Shown: positions 18,602 through 27,445, counted from the first letter of the stretch. The stretch: 64,000 nt of DNA from Lysobacter sp. yr284 (GCF_900107375.1 NZ_FNPT01000005.1:1-64000), one strand, 5' to 3'. The notes: a model not told the origin generated them from the sequence alone. Translations and numbers: made by a program.

Positions 18602-19135
18602 TCAGGATTGCCGGGTGCTGCCGAGCGCGGCGAGGAAGGGCTCGTCGAACGCTGCCGCATCGCTGCTGATCAGGTAGAAGCTGGTCGGATCCAGATACTG
18701 GGTCGCCGCCAGCAGGGTCTCGATCAGTTGGTCCAGGCGCTGCTCGGCGATTGCGATATCGGCCAAAGCCCGCTCCAGCGCCACGCGATCGCGGTACAGG
18801 CCGCGATCCAGGGTGTCCTGGTTGGCCGTCCGCAACTCCGCCAGGCCGCCGCTGAGGCGCACGGCGTAGTCGGCCGCGCCCATCAGCGCCTGCCGCGCCC
18901 TGGCGTCGTCGCCGCGACGGTGAGCGCCGTAGGCGACCTGCATGCGCTGGTACATCGCGCTGTGATCGCTCTCCAGTTGCTGCACGGCCTGCAGCGCCAC
19001 GACCGGATCGGCCGCAGCGACGCCGGCGAACAGCAGCCAGGCGCACAGGCACACGGCGCGCAGGCCGGCGAACCGGCTACGGCGACAAGCGCGGCGGAAG
19101 GAAACGAAGCTGCCAAGCGAGGCATCGTGCGACAT
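18602..19135 (-). CDS. exported helical protein of a tandem family, member 3
   Basis: A 177-residue exported protein. The start at 19135 was chosen because an AGGGAGA site precedes it and the signal peptide (cysteine-containing, ending AGVAA before ADP) follows. It has the family block ANQDTLDRGLYRDRVALERAL near the middle, and it is helical throughout. The 350-base gap between this gene and member 2 contains no gene that can be supported. The three genes lie on the same strand with gaps of 127 and 350 bases, each with its own ribosome site. They may form a loose operon transcribed from upstream of this gene. Confidence 0.78.
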   Translation of the reverse strand: MSHDASLGSFVSFRRACRRSRFAGLRAVCLCAWLLFAGVAAADPVVALQAVQQLESDHSAMYQRMQVAYGAHRRGDDARARQALMGAADYAVRLSGGLAELRTANQDTLDRGLYRDRVALERALADIAIAEQRLDQLIETLLAATQYLDPTSFYLISSDAAAFDEPFLAALGSTRQS

Positions 19136-19314
19136 CGTGGTTCTCTCCCTGATCCGGAACGATGTACGCCGCGAGACTGCGCCGCGGCGTCGGTCGATGG
19201 CGGCCGAGAGCGTCGGCCCGCCCATGCTCGACGGAATCTACGCCGCGCGCGCGGCCGCAACCGTTACCGCGATCGGATTTCGGCCGCCCCGGCGCGGACA
19301 ACGCGGCCGAGGTC

Positions 19315-20091
19315 TCAGCCCAGCCTGAGCAGGTCGTCCGCGCCAAGCGCGCGCCACTGGCCCTTGCCGAGTTCGCCCAGGGCCAGCCCGCCGATCGCCA
19401 CCCGCACCAGCCGCAATGTCTGCAGTTCGAACGCCGCCAGCAGCCGGCGGATCTGCCGGTTGCGGCCTTCGTCGAGCACGATCTCCAGCCACGCGTTCTT
19501 CTCGCCGGCGCGCAGCAGCCGCGCCGATTTCGCGCGCAGGCGCTCGCCGTCGGCATCGACGCCCTCGGCGAGCGCGCGCAGCAGCGCGTCGTCGGGAATC
19601 GCATCGATCTGCACGTGGTAGGTCTTGTCCGGCCCGCGCTCGGGATCGGTGACGCGCGCGGCCCATTGCGGGTCGTTGCAGAACAGCAGCAGGCCCTCGC
19701 TGGCCTGGTCCAGCCGCCCCACCGGCGCCAGCCACGGCAGCGGTGCGCCGTCGAGCGCGGCGCCGTCGAAGCAACGATAGACGGTGTCGCGGCCGCGTTC
19801 GTCGTGCGCGGTGGTGACCAGCCCGCGCGGCTTGTTGAGCATCAGGTAGAGCCGGCGCGCATCGCCGGCCTGTTCGCCGTCGACGAGGATGCGATGGCGG
19901 CCCTGCACGATCGGGAACTCGGGATCGCGCACCACCCGCCCGTCCACCGTCACCCGCCCGGCGGCGACCCAACGCGCCGCCTCGCTGCGCGAGCACAGGC
20001 CCTGCTTGGACAGCACGCGGGCCAGGCCGTGGCGGGGCGGAGTCTTGTTCAAGGCGGGTCCGAAAAATGGAAGGGCGATGGCGTAGCGCAT
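19315..20091 (-). CDS. pseudouridine synthase, RsuA/RluB family
   Basis: A 258-residue enzyme that converts a specific uridine of rRNA to pseudouridine. It has an N-terminal S4 RNA-binding domain (LARVLSKQGLCSRSEAARW, then GRVTVDG). The catalytic domain has LMLNKPRGLVTT and the catalytic aspartate in PVGRLDQASEGLLL. Near the C-terminus are EGRNRQIRRLL and LRLVRVAIGGL, typical of the family. The S4 domain argues for RsuA, RluB or RluF rather than RluE; which of these cannot be told from motifs. A palindromic repeat lies just upstream of its start. Confidence 0.9.
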   Translation of the reverse strand: MRYAIALPFFGPALNKTPPRHGLARVLSKQGLCSRSEAARWVAAGRVTVDGRVVRDPEFPIVQGRHRILVDGEQAGDARRLYLMLNKPRGLVTTAHDERGRDTVYRCFDGAALDGAPLPWLAPVGRLDQASEGLLLFCNDPQWAARVTDPERGPDKTYHVQIDAIPDDALLRALAEGVDADGERLRAKSARLLRAGEKNAWLEIVLDEGRNRQIRRLLAAFELQTLRLVRVAIGGLALGELGKGQWRALGADDLLRLG

Positions 20092-20171
20092 TATCGCAGC
20101 CCTCGCGCAGCGGTGGCTTTGTTCGCGCGTCAGTGCAGGCCGGGCCGGCGAGCGCGCTTGGCCGGCGGGCA

Positions 20172-20278
20172 GCGCCTGCTTTTGTGGGAGCGGCTTCAGC
20201 CCCGGCGCTTTGGTTCCAGATCGTGGCGAACTGAGCGGAAGGCGTCGCGGCTGAAGCCCCTCCCACAAAAGCAGGCGC
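20172..20278. repeat. type-A palindromic repeat
   Basis: Inverted arms 20172-20208 and 20241-20278 carry TTTTGTGGGAGCGGCTTCAGCCCC and its counterpart, like the element at 7083-7177. One arm differs by single bases, and the arms extend to GCGCCTGC at both ends. Confidence 0.8.
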
Positions 20279-20371
20279 TACGGCTTGTTCGACTTCGTTC
20301 GCCTTCGTTATCGGCAGCCGAAAGTCGCGAATCAGGAAGTCGCCAAGTCCAACCCCCACAACCCACAAAGC

Positions 20372-20400
20372 AAAACGGCCGCGGGCGAAGCCGCGGCCGT
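20372..20400 (-). terminator. intrinsic terminator of the exported protein gene at 20425
   Basis: Ten-base stem ACGGCCGCGG (20375-20384) with CCGCGGCCGT (20391-20400), loop GCGAAG, then a TTTTG run read on the minus strand. It is 25 bases past the stop. Confidence 0.75.
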
Positions 20401-20424
20401 CGTGTCGCTGCGCAGTTGCGCGGC

Positions 20425-20949
20425 TTACTTCTTTTTCTTGCCTTCCTCGGCCTTGGCCGGTTCGGCTTCGGCGACCGGCGCGGGCGCCGCAGCGGCGGCG
20501 CCGGGCGCGCCCTTGGCCACGCGTACGCCCTTGGCTTTCATCCAGGCGCTGAACTCGTCGGCGGTCATGCGCTTGCCGCCCTGGCTCATGTCGAAGCGCC
20601 ACGGCGTGTTGTCGTACTGGGTCTGCGGCTTGTACGCGGCCGGATCGTTGGCCGAGGGCATGCCGGTCGAGGCCGGGGTGGCCTTGGCCACGGTGCAGGC
20701 GTCGAGCTTCATCCGCAGCAGCACCTGGTCGACCGAGAGCGCTTCGTCCAGCGCCTGCGACAGCACGCCGGTCGGCGCGCCGAGTTGGTGCGAAGGCGCG
20801 ACCAGTTCCGGCGCCACCGGCGCGATCAGGGTCGGCTGCACCGGCTGCGCGCGCGAGGCGGTCAGCGCGGCGCAGTTGGCGGCGCTGGTCTGGGCCTGCG
20901 CGGACGCGGCGATCAGGATCAAGGACGTGGCGGCAAGCAGTCGGCGCAT
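20425..20949 (-). CDS. exported hypothetical protein with Ala/Pro/Lys-rich tail
   Basis: A 174-residue protein with a clear signal peptide in residues 1-20 (cleavage after AQA). The start at 20949 gives this signal; longer frames do not. The mature part has two cysteines (ANCAAL and LDACTV) and a segment YDNTPWRFDMSQGGKRMTADEFSAWM. It ends in a low-complexity tail rich in Ala, Pro, Glu and Lys that finishes KKKK. No known domain was recognised. It has its own terminator, so it is probably a single-gene unit. Confidence 0.75.
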   Translation of the reverse strand: MRRLLAATSLILIAASAQAQTSAANCAALTASRAQPVQPTLIAPVAPELVAPSHQLGAPTGVLSQALDEALSVDQVLLRMKLDACTVAKATPASTGMPSANDPAAYKPQTQYDNTPWRFDMSQGGKRMTADEFSAWMKAKGVRVAKGAPGAAAAAPAPVAEAEPAKAEEGKKKK

Positions 20950-21181
20950 GAGGGGCTCTCTCCAGGTCGGCGCGGGACGGGATCGGCGCGAAAGCGATGT
21001 CTCGCCGCGCGGTCGTCGGTGCGCGCCAGTGTAGGCGGCCCCGCGGGATCGGACAACCCGCAAAATCAGGCATTTATCGGCTTTTCTTATGAACGGGCCG
21101 AACTGCGCCGCGCAAGCTCGCGCGGCGCAACGGGCGACCGCCTGTCGCCCGCGCGAAGCGTATGTGCCATCGACGCGGAGC

Positions 21182-21276
21182 GCTCTTGTGGGAGGGGCTT
21201 GAGCCCCGATGCTCCTGGCTCAAGTCGCGGCGCTCTGGAACACGAGCGTCGGGGCGGAAGCCCCTCCCACAAAAGC
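21182..21276. repeat. type-A palindromic repeat
   Basis: Arms at about 21182-21211 and 21247-21276 match the element at 7083-7177 with a few changes (CTTGAGCCCC in one arm). It lies between the exported protein gene and the terminator of the first ompA gene. Confidence 0.78.
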
Positions 21277-21290
21277 CTCGCCCACACAAC

Positions 21291-21321
21291 AAAAAAGAAG
21301 CCCGGCACGAGGCCGGGCTTC
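21291..21321 (-). terminator. intrinsic terminator of first ompA
   Basis: Ten-base stem GAAGCCCGGC (21297-21306) and GCCGGGCTTC (21312-21321), loop ACGAG, with A6 at 21291-21296 giving a U run on the minus strand. Confidence 0.85.
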
Positions 21322-21364
21322 TTCGTATCGCTACGCGGGCCGCGAACGGCCTGCGCTACGCCGC

Positions 21365-22444
21365 TTAGTTCTGAGCGTTGAGCTCGGTGCGGCGGTTCTT
21401 CTCGCTCTTGCAGCCCGGCAGCGTCTGCGGGGTGTTCTCCAGCGGACGGCTCTCGCCGTAGCCGACCGGACCGGCCAGGCGACCGGCGTCGACGCCGTTG
21501 CTGGTCAGGTAGTCGTACACGGCCTTGGCGCGGCGCTCGGACAGCTTCTGGTTGTAAGCGTCCTTACCGCACAGGTCGGTGTGACCGGCGACTTCGACGC
21601 GCAGGCTCGGGTTGCGCTTCAGGATCTCGCTGGCCTCGCTGAGGATGGCCACGGCGTCCGGACGCAGGGTCGCCTTGTCGAAATCGAAGTTCACGCCCTT
21701 CAGGTCGATCGAGACCGGAACCGGGCAGCCGTCCGGACCGATGGTCTGGCCAGCCTGCGAGTTCGGGCACTTGTCGTCGCAGTTGTTCACGCCGTCGCCG
21801 TCGTCGTCCTTGTCGGCGCAGCCCGCCTCCACGACCGGAGCCGGAGCGACCGCAGCGACGGGCTCCGGACCCAGCGGGACCACGATGCCGACCGAAGCCA
21901 GCACGTCGCCGAACCAGTCTTCCTTCGAAGCGTTGACGCTCTGGTCGTCGAAGTCGGCGCGGTAGGCCAGCTCGGTGCGGATGCCGACGCGGCCCAGGTC
22001 GCCCTGGATGCCGACGCCGACCTTGGCGGCGAAGTTGCCGTCCTTGCGGTTGCCCGGCGACAGCGGCGACGGAATGAAGTATTCCTCTTCCGAACGCTGG
22101 TAGCCGATGCCGGCCAGCAGGTAGGGGTTCCAGTTGCGGCCGTCGGTGACGAAGTGGCGGCGCAGGTCCAGCGAGATGCCGTACTGGCTCCAGTTGGCGT
22201 CCTGGTTGGCGTCGAACTTCGGGTTCTGGTAGTTCAGCTCGCCGTCGAGCGACCAGTTCTTGTTCAGGAACTTGCCCAGGCCGATCGCACCGAACGGAGC
22301 GTTGCGGGTGCCGCGGTCGTTGTCCTGGATGTTCATGCCGGCGGCGCCGGTCAGGTACCAACGGTCATCGAAATCCTGCGCGCTGGCCACCTGCGAGAAA
22401 GCCAAGCCCGCCAGCAAAGCGGTGCTCAACATACGGATCTTCAT
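21365..22444 (-). CDS. ompA: OmpA family outer-membrane protein, copy 1
   Basis: A 359-residue outer-membrane protein linking the outer membrane to peptidoglycan. Residues 1-22 are the signal peptide (cleavage after ASA). An eight-strand beta-barrel-like region follows (DRWYLTGAAGMN to about 190). Then comes a proline/alanine hinge, a thrombospondin type 3-like calcium motif (DKDDDGDGVNNCDDKCP), and a C-terminal OmpA domain (VNFDFDKATLRPDA, VAGHTDLCG, LSERRAKAV) that binds peptidoglycan. The start is set by AAGGAG eight bases upstream. It is nearly identical to copy 2 at 22859, so the pair is a recent tandem duplication or is kept alike by gene conversion. Confidence 0.94.
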   Translation of the reverse strand: MKIRMLSTALLAGLAFSQVASAQDFDDRWYLTGAAGMNIQDNDRGTRNAPFGAIGLGKFLNKNWSLDGELNYQNPKFDANQDANWSQYGISLDLRRHFVTDGRNWNPYLLAGIGYQRSEEEYFIPSPLSPGNRKDGNFAAKVGVGIQGDLGRVGIRTELAYRADFDDQSVNASKEDWFGDVLASVGIVVPLGPEPVAAVAPAPVVEAGCADKDDDGDGVNNCDDKCPNSQAGQTIGPDGCPVPVSIDLKGVNFDFDKATLRPDAVAILSEASEILKRNPSLRVEVAGHTDLCGKDAYNQKLSERRAKAVYDYLTSNGVDAGRLAGPVGYGESRPLENTPQTLPGCKSEKNRRTELNAQN

Positions 22445-22582
22445 TTGTAACTCCTTCAGATCGATCGGAACGGGGGGTAGATCGGGACTGTGTGATCGGG
22501 ACAGTCTTCTGCGGCGCTGACTCTATGGCAGAGACACTTTCAGCACTGGCACGAGCCAAGGGCCGCGGTCACTGGCGGGGGG

Positions 22583-22609
22583 ATCATACACCGTCAAGAA
22601 GATTGTTAA
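22583..22609 (-). promoter_or_regulatory. possible sigma-70-like promoter of first ompA
   Basis: Read on the minus strand, TTAACA (22604-22609) and TATGAT (22583-22588) are separated by 15 bases, in an AT-rich patch within the 414-base gap between the two ompA genes. The spacer is short, so this is a weak call. The gap contains no gene. Confidence 0.3.
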
Positions 22610-22782
22610 TACCACTTAACGTAGTTCAGGCGGGCCAGAACCAACTCGTGATTTAACGCGCCCACAGTTTTTACGCACACATCGGAACGGCCGGGCCGAC
22701 GAACGGTAGAGCATCGCGGGGAAACTGCGGCGCAGTTCCTGATTCGCGCCGCTCATCGGCAAACCAGTCCTTACATAAATAA

Positions 22783-22807
22783 GGAGCCCGGCGCGGGGCC
22801 GGGCTCC
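22783..22807 (-). terminator. hairpin downstream of second ompA
   Basis: Ten-base stem GGAGCCCGGC (22783-22792) and GCCGGGCTCC (22798-22807). The run after it on the minus strand is TTATTTATG, a weak U tract, so termination is probable but less clear than for copy 1. Confidence 0.55.
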
Positions 22808-22858
22808 CGGATATCGCCTGCCGCGGGCCCGAAGGCCCGTGGCGGAGCTTGCGTCCGA

Positions 22859-23938
22859 TCAGTTCTGGACGTTGAGCTCGGTGCGGCGGTTCTTCTCGCT
22901 CTTGCAGCCCGGCAGCGTCTGCGGGGTGTTCTCCAGCGGACGGCTCTCGCCGTAGCCGATCGGGCCGTTGAGGCGGCCGGCATCGACGCCGTTGCTGGTC
23001 AGGTAGTCGTAGGCGGCCTTGGCGCGGCGCTCGGACAGCTTCTGGTTGTAGGCGTCCTTACCGCACAGGTCGGTGTGGCCGGCGACTTCGACCTTCAGCT
23101 CGGGATAGCGCTTCAGGATTTCGGTGGCCTCGTTGAGGATGGCGATCGCGTCCGGACGCAGGGTCGCCTTGTCGAAGTCGAAGTTCACGCCCTTGAGGTC
23201 GATGGTGACCGGAACCGGGCAGCCGTCCGGACCGATGGTCTGGCCAGCCTGCGAGTTCGGGCACTTGTCGTCGCAGTTGTTCACGCCGTCGCCGTCGTCG
23301 TCCTTGTCGGCGCAGCCCGCCTCCACGACCGGAGCCGGAGCGACCGCAGCGACGGGCTCCGGACCCAGCGGGACCACGATGCCGACCGAGGCCAGCACGT
23401 CGCCGAACCAGTCTTCCTGCGGCGCGTTGACGCTCTGGTCGTCGAAGTCGGCGCGGTAGGCCAACTCGGTGCGGATGCCGACGCGGCCCAGGTCGCCCTG
23501 GATGCCGACGCCGACCTTGGCGGCGAAGTTGCCGTCCTTGCGGTTGCCCGGCGACAGCGGCGACGGGATGAAGTACTCCTCTTCCGAGCGCTGGTAACCC
23601 AGGCCCATCAGGATGTACGGGTTCCAGTTGCGGCCGTCGGTGACGAAGTGGCGGCGCAGGTCCAACGAGATGCCGTACTGGCTCCAGTTGGCGTCCTGGT
23701 TGGCGTCGAACTTCGGGTTCTGATAGTTCAGCTCGCCGTCCAGCGACCAATTCTTGTTCAGGAACTTGCCGAGGCCGATCGCGCCGAACGGCGCGTTGCG
23801 GGTGCCGCGGTCGTTGTCCTGGATGTTCATGCCGGCAGCGCCGGTAAGGTACCAACGGTCGTCGAAGTCCTGGGCGCTGGCGACTTGCGCAAGGCTCAGG
23901 CCACCCAGCAGGGCGGCGCAGAGGAGTTTCTTATTCAT
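22859..23938 (-). CDS. ompA: OmpA family outer-membrane protein, copy 2
   Basis: A 359-residue tandem copy of the gene at 21365 with the same length and domain order: signal peptide, barrel, calcium-binding linker (DKDDDGDG) and OmpA peptidoglycan domain. Differences cluster in the signal peptide (MNKKLLCAALLGGLSLAQ), in short stretches such as NAPQEDWFG for NASKEDWFG, and in the OmpA domain (KRYPELKVEV for KRNPSLRVEV). The central part is almost unchanged, including at the DNA level. The separate upstream regions are unrelated, so the two copies may be regulated differently. Confidence 0.94.
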   Translation of the reverse strand: MNKKLLCAALLGGLSLAQVASAQDFDDRWYLTGAAGMNIQDNDRGTRNAPFGAIGLGKFLNKNWSLDGELNYQNPKFDANQDANWSQYGISLDLRRHFVTDGRNWNPYILMGLGYQRSEEEYFIPSPLSPGNRKDGNFAAKVGVGIQGDLGRVGIRTELAYRADFDDQSVNAPQEDWFGDVLASVGIVVPLGPEPVAAVAPAPVVEAGCADKDDDGDGVNNCDDKCPNSQAGQTIGPDGCPVPVTIDLKGVNFDFDKATLRPDAIAILNEATEILKRYPELKVEVAGHTDLCGKDAYNQKLSERRAKAAYDYLTSNGVDAGRLNGPIGYGESRPLENTPQTLPGCKSEKNRRTELNVQN

Positions 23939-24119
23939 CTTCTAGCTCCTGTTTCTTTAGAAAGGAAACCGCGTCTGCGAGGTTTCTACCGTTCAGGACG
24001 GCCGCCTGGACGACGCCGACCCGCGCAGGTTAGGTTTGCCAACGTGAAAGCGGTGTTAACAACCGTCTAACATTCGAGCCGGTTCCATGAATACTAGGAG
24101 TCGGTCGCAATTCGTTCAT

Positions 24120-24156
24120 AAAAAAAGTGCAGCTCCATTCAGCTGGAACTGCACTT
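24120..24156 (-). terminator. intrinsic terminator of prpD
   Basis: Stem AGTGCAGCTCCA paired with TGGAACTGCACT (one G-U pair) around loop TTCAGC-like bases, with A7 at the plus-strand left side giving a U run on the minus strand. It lies 54 bases after the prpD stop. Confidence 0.8.
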
Positions 24157-24209
24157 ATGAAGTGCTAATCGGACGCCCGATGCCGGGCGCCCGGATCAGC
24201 CCGGGGCGA

Positions 24210-25667
24210 TCACTCGCCCTGGCGCACGAACAGGCTCATGAACTCGGTCACCGGCAGCGCTTCCAGCTCGGCCGGATTGTTGGCCAGGGCCAGCAGGCGG
24301 TCGGCCTGGGCGGCCGGCAGCTTGGCGCGGATCGCGGCTTCGAACTTGGCCATCAGCACCGGGATGCCCTCGGCGCGGCGGTTGCGGTGGCCGATCGGGA
24401 AGTCGATCGAGACCTTGTCGGTCGAGCTGCCGTCCTTGAAGAACACCTGCACCGAGTTGCCGATGTAGCGCTTGTCGGGGTCGAAGTAGTCCTTGGTGAA
24501 CTGCTCGTTCTCCTTGACCGTCATCTTGTCGCGCAGCGCGTCGATGCGCGGGTCCGCGGCGACGGCGTCGACGTAGTCGTCGGCGGTCAGGCGCCCGAAG
24601 ATCAGCGGCACGGCGACCATGTACTGCAGGCAGTGGTCGCGGTCGGCGTAGTTGGCCAGCGGGCCGGTCTTGTCGATGATGCGCACGCCGGCTTCCTGGG
24701 TCTCCAGCTCGACGCGCTCGATCTGGTCGAGCTTGTCCTTGACCTGGTCGTGCAGCTGCATCGCGCACTCGACCGCGGTCTGGGCGTGGAACTCGGCCGG
24801 GAACGAGATCTTGAACAGCACGTTCTCCATCACGTAGCTGCCGAACGGACGCTCGAACTCGAACTGCTTGCCCTTGAAGGCGATGTCCCAGAAGCCCCAG
24901 GTCTTGACCGACAGCGCGCTCGGGTAGCCGACCACGCCCTTGTTGGCGTTGAGCGCGTGGGTGACGGCGCGGCGGCAGGCGTCGCCGGCGGCCCAGCTCT
25001 TGCGCGGGCCGGTGTTCGGCGCGTGGCGGTAGGTGCGCAGCACGCCGTTGTCGATCCAGGAGTGCGAAACGGCGGTGATGATCTCTTCCTTGCCGCCGCC
25101 GAGCATCTGGGTGGTGACCGCGGTCGAGGCCAGGCGGACCAGGATCACGTGGTCGAGGCCGACCCGGTTGAACGAATTCTTGAGCGCGTAGCCGCCCTGG
25201 ATTTCGTGCGCCTTGATCGCGTGGCCGAGCACGTCGCGCACGCTCATGGCCTTGCCGCCTTCGGCCTCGGCCTTGCGGCCCAGGTAGTCGGCGACGCCGA
25301 GGATGGCGCCGAGGTTGTCGGACGGGTGGCCCCATTCGGCCGCGAGCCAGGTGTCGTTGAAGTCGAGCCAGCGGATCTGCACGCCGATGTTGTAGGCGGC
25401 CTGGACCGGGTCGAGTTCGTAATTCGTGAACGGCACCCGCGCGCCGCCCTTCATCTCGCCGCCCGGCACCAGCGGGCCGAGGTGCTTGAGGCATTCCTTG
25501 TGGTCCATCGCCAGCGCCGCGCAGGCCAGCGAGTCCAGCAGCATGTAGCGGGCGGTGTCGTAGGCTTCCTTCGAGTCGATCTGGTAGTCGGCGACGTAGT
25601 CGGCGATGTCGACCATCGGCTTGTCGGGATCGGGGCGGACGGTCGAACGGATGTCGAAGTGGCTCAT
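24210..25667 (-). CDS. prpD: 2-methylcitrate dehydratase, PrpD family
   Basis: A 485-residue enzyme of the MmgE/PrpD family that dehydrates 2-methylcitrate to 2-methyl-cis-aconitate in propionate breakdown. Family landmarks include ARYMLLDSLACAALAMDH near residue 45, NDTWLAAEWGHPSDNLGAIL near 105, and TGPLANYADRDHCLQYM in the C-terminal half. Length fits PrpD of proteobacteria. In many relatives it sits with prpB and prpC, but here it lies about 25 kb away and is closed by its own terminator, so it forms a single-gene unit. No acnD or prpF was seen near it. Confidence 0.93.
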   Translation of the reverse strand: MSHFDIRSTVRPDPDKPMVDIADYVADYQIDSKEAYDTARYMLLDSLACAALAMDHKECLKHLGPLVPGGEMKGGARVPFTNYELDPVQAAYNIGVQIRWLDFNDTWLAAEWGHPSDNLGAILGVADYLGRKAEAEGGKAMSVRDVLGHAIKAHEIQGGYALKNSFNRVGLDHVILVRLASTAVTTQMLGGGKEEIITAVSHSWIDNGVLRTYRHAPNTGPRKSWAAGDACRRAVTHALNANKGVVGYPSALSVKTWGFWDIAFKGKQFEFERPFGSYVMENVLFKISFPAEFHAQTAVECAMQLHDQVKDKLDQIERVELETQEAGVRIIDKTGPLANYADRDHCLQYMVAVPLIFGRLTADDYVDAVAADPRIDALRDKMTVKENEQFTKDYFDPDKRYIGNSVQVFFKDGSSTDKVSIDFPIGHRNRRAEGIPVLMAKFEAAIRAKLPAAQADRLLALANNPAELEALPVTEFMSLFVRQGE

Positions 25668-25873
25668 GGGCGAAAGGCCTGCGGTGAGAGAGCCCGCTAT
25701 TTTGCCAGACCGCGAAGACCCGGCGGACCGCGGGGGTATGGAAGCCGCGGGGCGGCTCCGGCGGGCCTTGCGTCAACAATTGACGCCTTTGGTCGCGATT
25801 GCCGACAGCGGCGAAACGATCAGGCGCGGGCGCGCGGCTTGGAAATCGCCGGTGCGAGGATCACCCTTGGGCG

Positions 25874-26665
25874 ATGGACATCCCCACCCGCCTGCCGACC
25901 TTATTCCTTTCGCACGGCTCGCCGATGCTGGCGCTGGAGGATTCGCCCGCCGGGCGCTTCCTCGACGCGCTCGGCCAGCAGCTGCCGTGGCCGCGCGCGA
26001 TCGTGATCGCCTCGGCCCACTTCATGACCGACCGGCCGATGGTCGGCGGCCACGAGCGGCCGCACACCGTGCACGACTTCGGCGGGTTCCCGCAGCCGCT
26101 GTACCAGATCCAGTACCCCGCCCCGGGCCAGCCGCGCCTGGCCGAACAGGTGGCCGCGCGCCTGGCCGACGCCGGGCTCGACCCGAAGCTGCGCGACAAC
26201 CACGGCCTCGACCACGGCGTGTGGGTGCCGCTGCGGCGCATGTACCCGCAGGCCGACATCGCCGTGGTGCCGCTGTCGGTGCAGCCCCACGGCACGGCGG
26301 CGCAGCACTACGCCGTCGGCCGGGCGCTGTCGGCGTTGCGCGACGAGGGCGTGCTGGTGATCGGCTCGGGCGGCTTCGTGCACAACCTGGGCGACCTGGA
26401 CTGGGGCGATCGCGAGGCGCCGATGCCGGACTGGGCGGCGGAGTTCGCCGGCTGGATGCACGCCAGGCTGGCCGCGGGCGACCGCGAGGCCTTGCTCGAC
26501 TGGCAAGCGCAGGCGCCGCACGCGCGGCGTGCGCACCCGACCGTGGAGCACCTGATGCCGCTGTTCGTCGCCCTCGGCGCGGCCGGCGCTTCGCCGACGG
26601 TGCGCACGATCCACCGCTCGCATGAGATGGGTTCGTTGGCGTTGGATGCGTTTGCGTTCGATTGA
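25874..26665 (+). CDS. DODA-type extradiol ring-opening dioxygenase (YgiD-like)
   Basis: A 263-residue protein of the class III extradiol dioxygenase family, related to 4,5-DOPA dioxygenase and YgiD. Metal-ligand histidines are visible in LFLSHGSP near the N-terminus, NHGLDHGVWVPLRRMY in the middle, and GSGGFVHNLGDL later. The second half has HPTVEHLMPLFVALGAAG, a typical family block. The start at 25874 begins the homologous region; a longer frame from 25799 adds only low-quality sequence. It is divergent from prpD with about 200 bases between. The real substrate in bacteria is not known for most members. Confidence 0.88.
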   Translation: MDIPTRLPTLFLSHGSPMLALEDSPAGRFLDALGQQLPWPRAIVIASAHFMTDRPMVGGHERPHTVHDFGGFPQPLYQIQYPAPGQPRLAEQVAARLADAGLDPKLRDNHGLDHGVWVPLRRMYPQADIAVVPLSVQPHGTAAQHYAVGRALSALRDEGVLVIGSGGFVHNLGDLDWGDREAPMPDWAAEFAGWMHARLAAGDREALLDWQAQAPHARRAHPTVEHLMPLFVALGAAGASPTVRTIHRSHEMGSLALDAFAFD

Positions 26666-26734
26666 GGGCGGGGCCGGGCCGGTTTCGGGTTTTTGTGGGT
26701 TCGCCGCGTCGTTCCGGCGAACGCCGGAATCCAT

Positions 26735-27048
26735 CTTGCTGTTGTTCTTGCCGTTGCCGTTCGCTCGGACGCAACCCCACGCAAAGCACACGTCCCGCAG
26801 CCCCGGAGGGCGCGCGCATGGATGCGCGCGCGCGCCATGGGGCAGGATGCCCCTTATGGCGCGGCCCCGCGCCCGGTGCTGGACCTAGTGGCTTTTGATT
26901 CGAAACAGGGAAAAGCACTTTCTTTGGTTACTTTCTTTGTTGCTTTGGACAAAGAAAGTGACCCGGCCGCTTGCGGCCGGAAGCTTTGGATCTTCGCTTG
27001 TCGTCAAGCGTACGAACACGCAAAGGCCGAACCCACCGCGGCACGCCC
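26735..27048 (-). repeat. long interspersed repeat (type C), copy 2
   Basis: The reverse complement of this stretch matches 56-390 at high identity, including the paired ACTTTCTTTG/CAAAGAAAGT motifs, the GGGGCATCCTGCCCC palindrome and the CAAC/CAG microsatellite end. Positions 26666-27586, over 900 bases, contain only repeats and no supported gene. Confidence 0.78.
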
Positions 27049-27049
27049 C

Positions 27050-27148
27050 CTGTAGGAGCGGCGCAAGCCGCGACCGCGACAACGCAACTACGACGAAACC
27101 TTCGCGATTACTGCGATGGCGCGGTCGCGGCTTGCACCGCTCCTACAG
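27050..27148. repeat. type-B palindromic repeat (CTGTAGGAGCGGC)
   Basis: Inverted arms begin CTGTAGGAGCGGCGCAAGCC and end with GCACCGCTCCTACAG. The core holds CGACCGCGACAACGCAAC. The same element occurs at 40615 and 48391. Confidence 0.82.
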
Positions 27149-27189
27149 TCGGATACGCAACTGCACTGCCGTCGTTGACGAGTGACGAC

Positions 27190-27445
27190 AAGCGACAATC
27201 AAGGGCTTTCGTCCGCAAGCGGCCGAGTTACTTTCTTTTGGCAGCGCGCCAAAAGAAAGTAACCAAAGAAAAACGCTTGTCTAAAGTCACAAGCCGCTAA
27301 GTCCAGCACCTTGCGCCGGGATGCGCCGTAAGGGGCATCCTGCCCCTACGGCGCACGCGCGCATCCATGCGCGCGCCCTTCGGGTCTGCGGAGCAATGAC
27401 CTTCCGCAAGGTGACGTCCAAGCCAACAGCAACGGCAACATGGAT
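27190..27445 (+). repeat. long interspersed repeat (type C), copy 3, diverged
   Basis: It shares with 56-390 the order: GCAAGCGGCCG, the ACTTTCTTT and AAAGAAAGTAACCAAAGAAAA pair, GTCCAGCACC, AAGGGGCATCCTGCCCC, GCGCATCCATGCGCGCGCCC and the CAACAGCAACGGCAAC tail, with more base changes. It points opposite to copy 2, so copies 2 and 3 form a large inverted pair around the type-B element. Confidence 0.7.

Noticed and set aside
17700-19052. single 450-codon protein covering two of the tandem exported genes
   Set aside because: The frame joins two genes through a 350-base gap and includes an arginine-rich upstream part. Separate ribosome sites and signal peptides show two genes.
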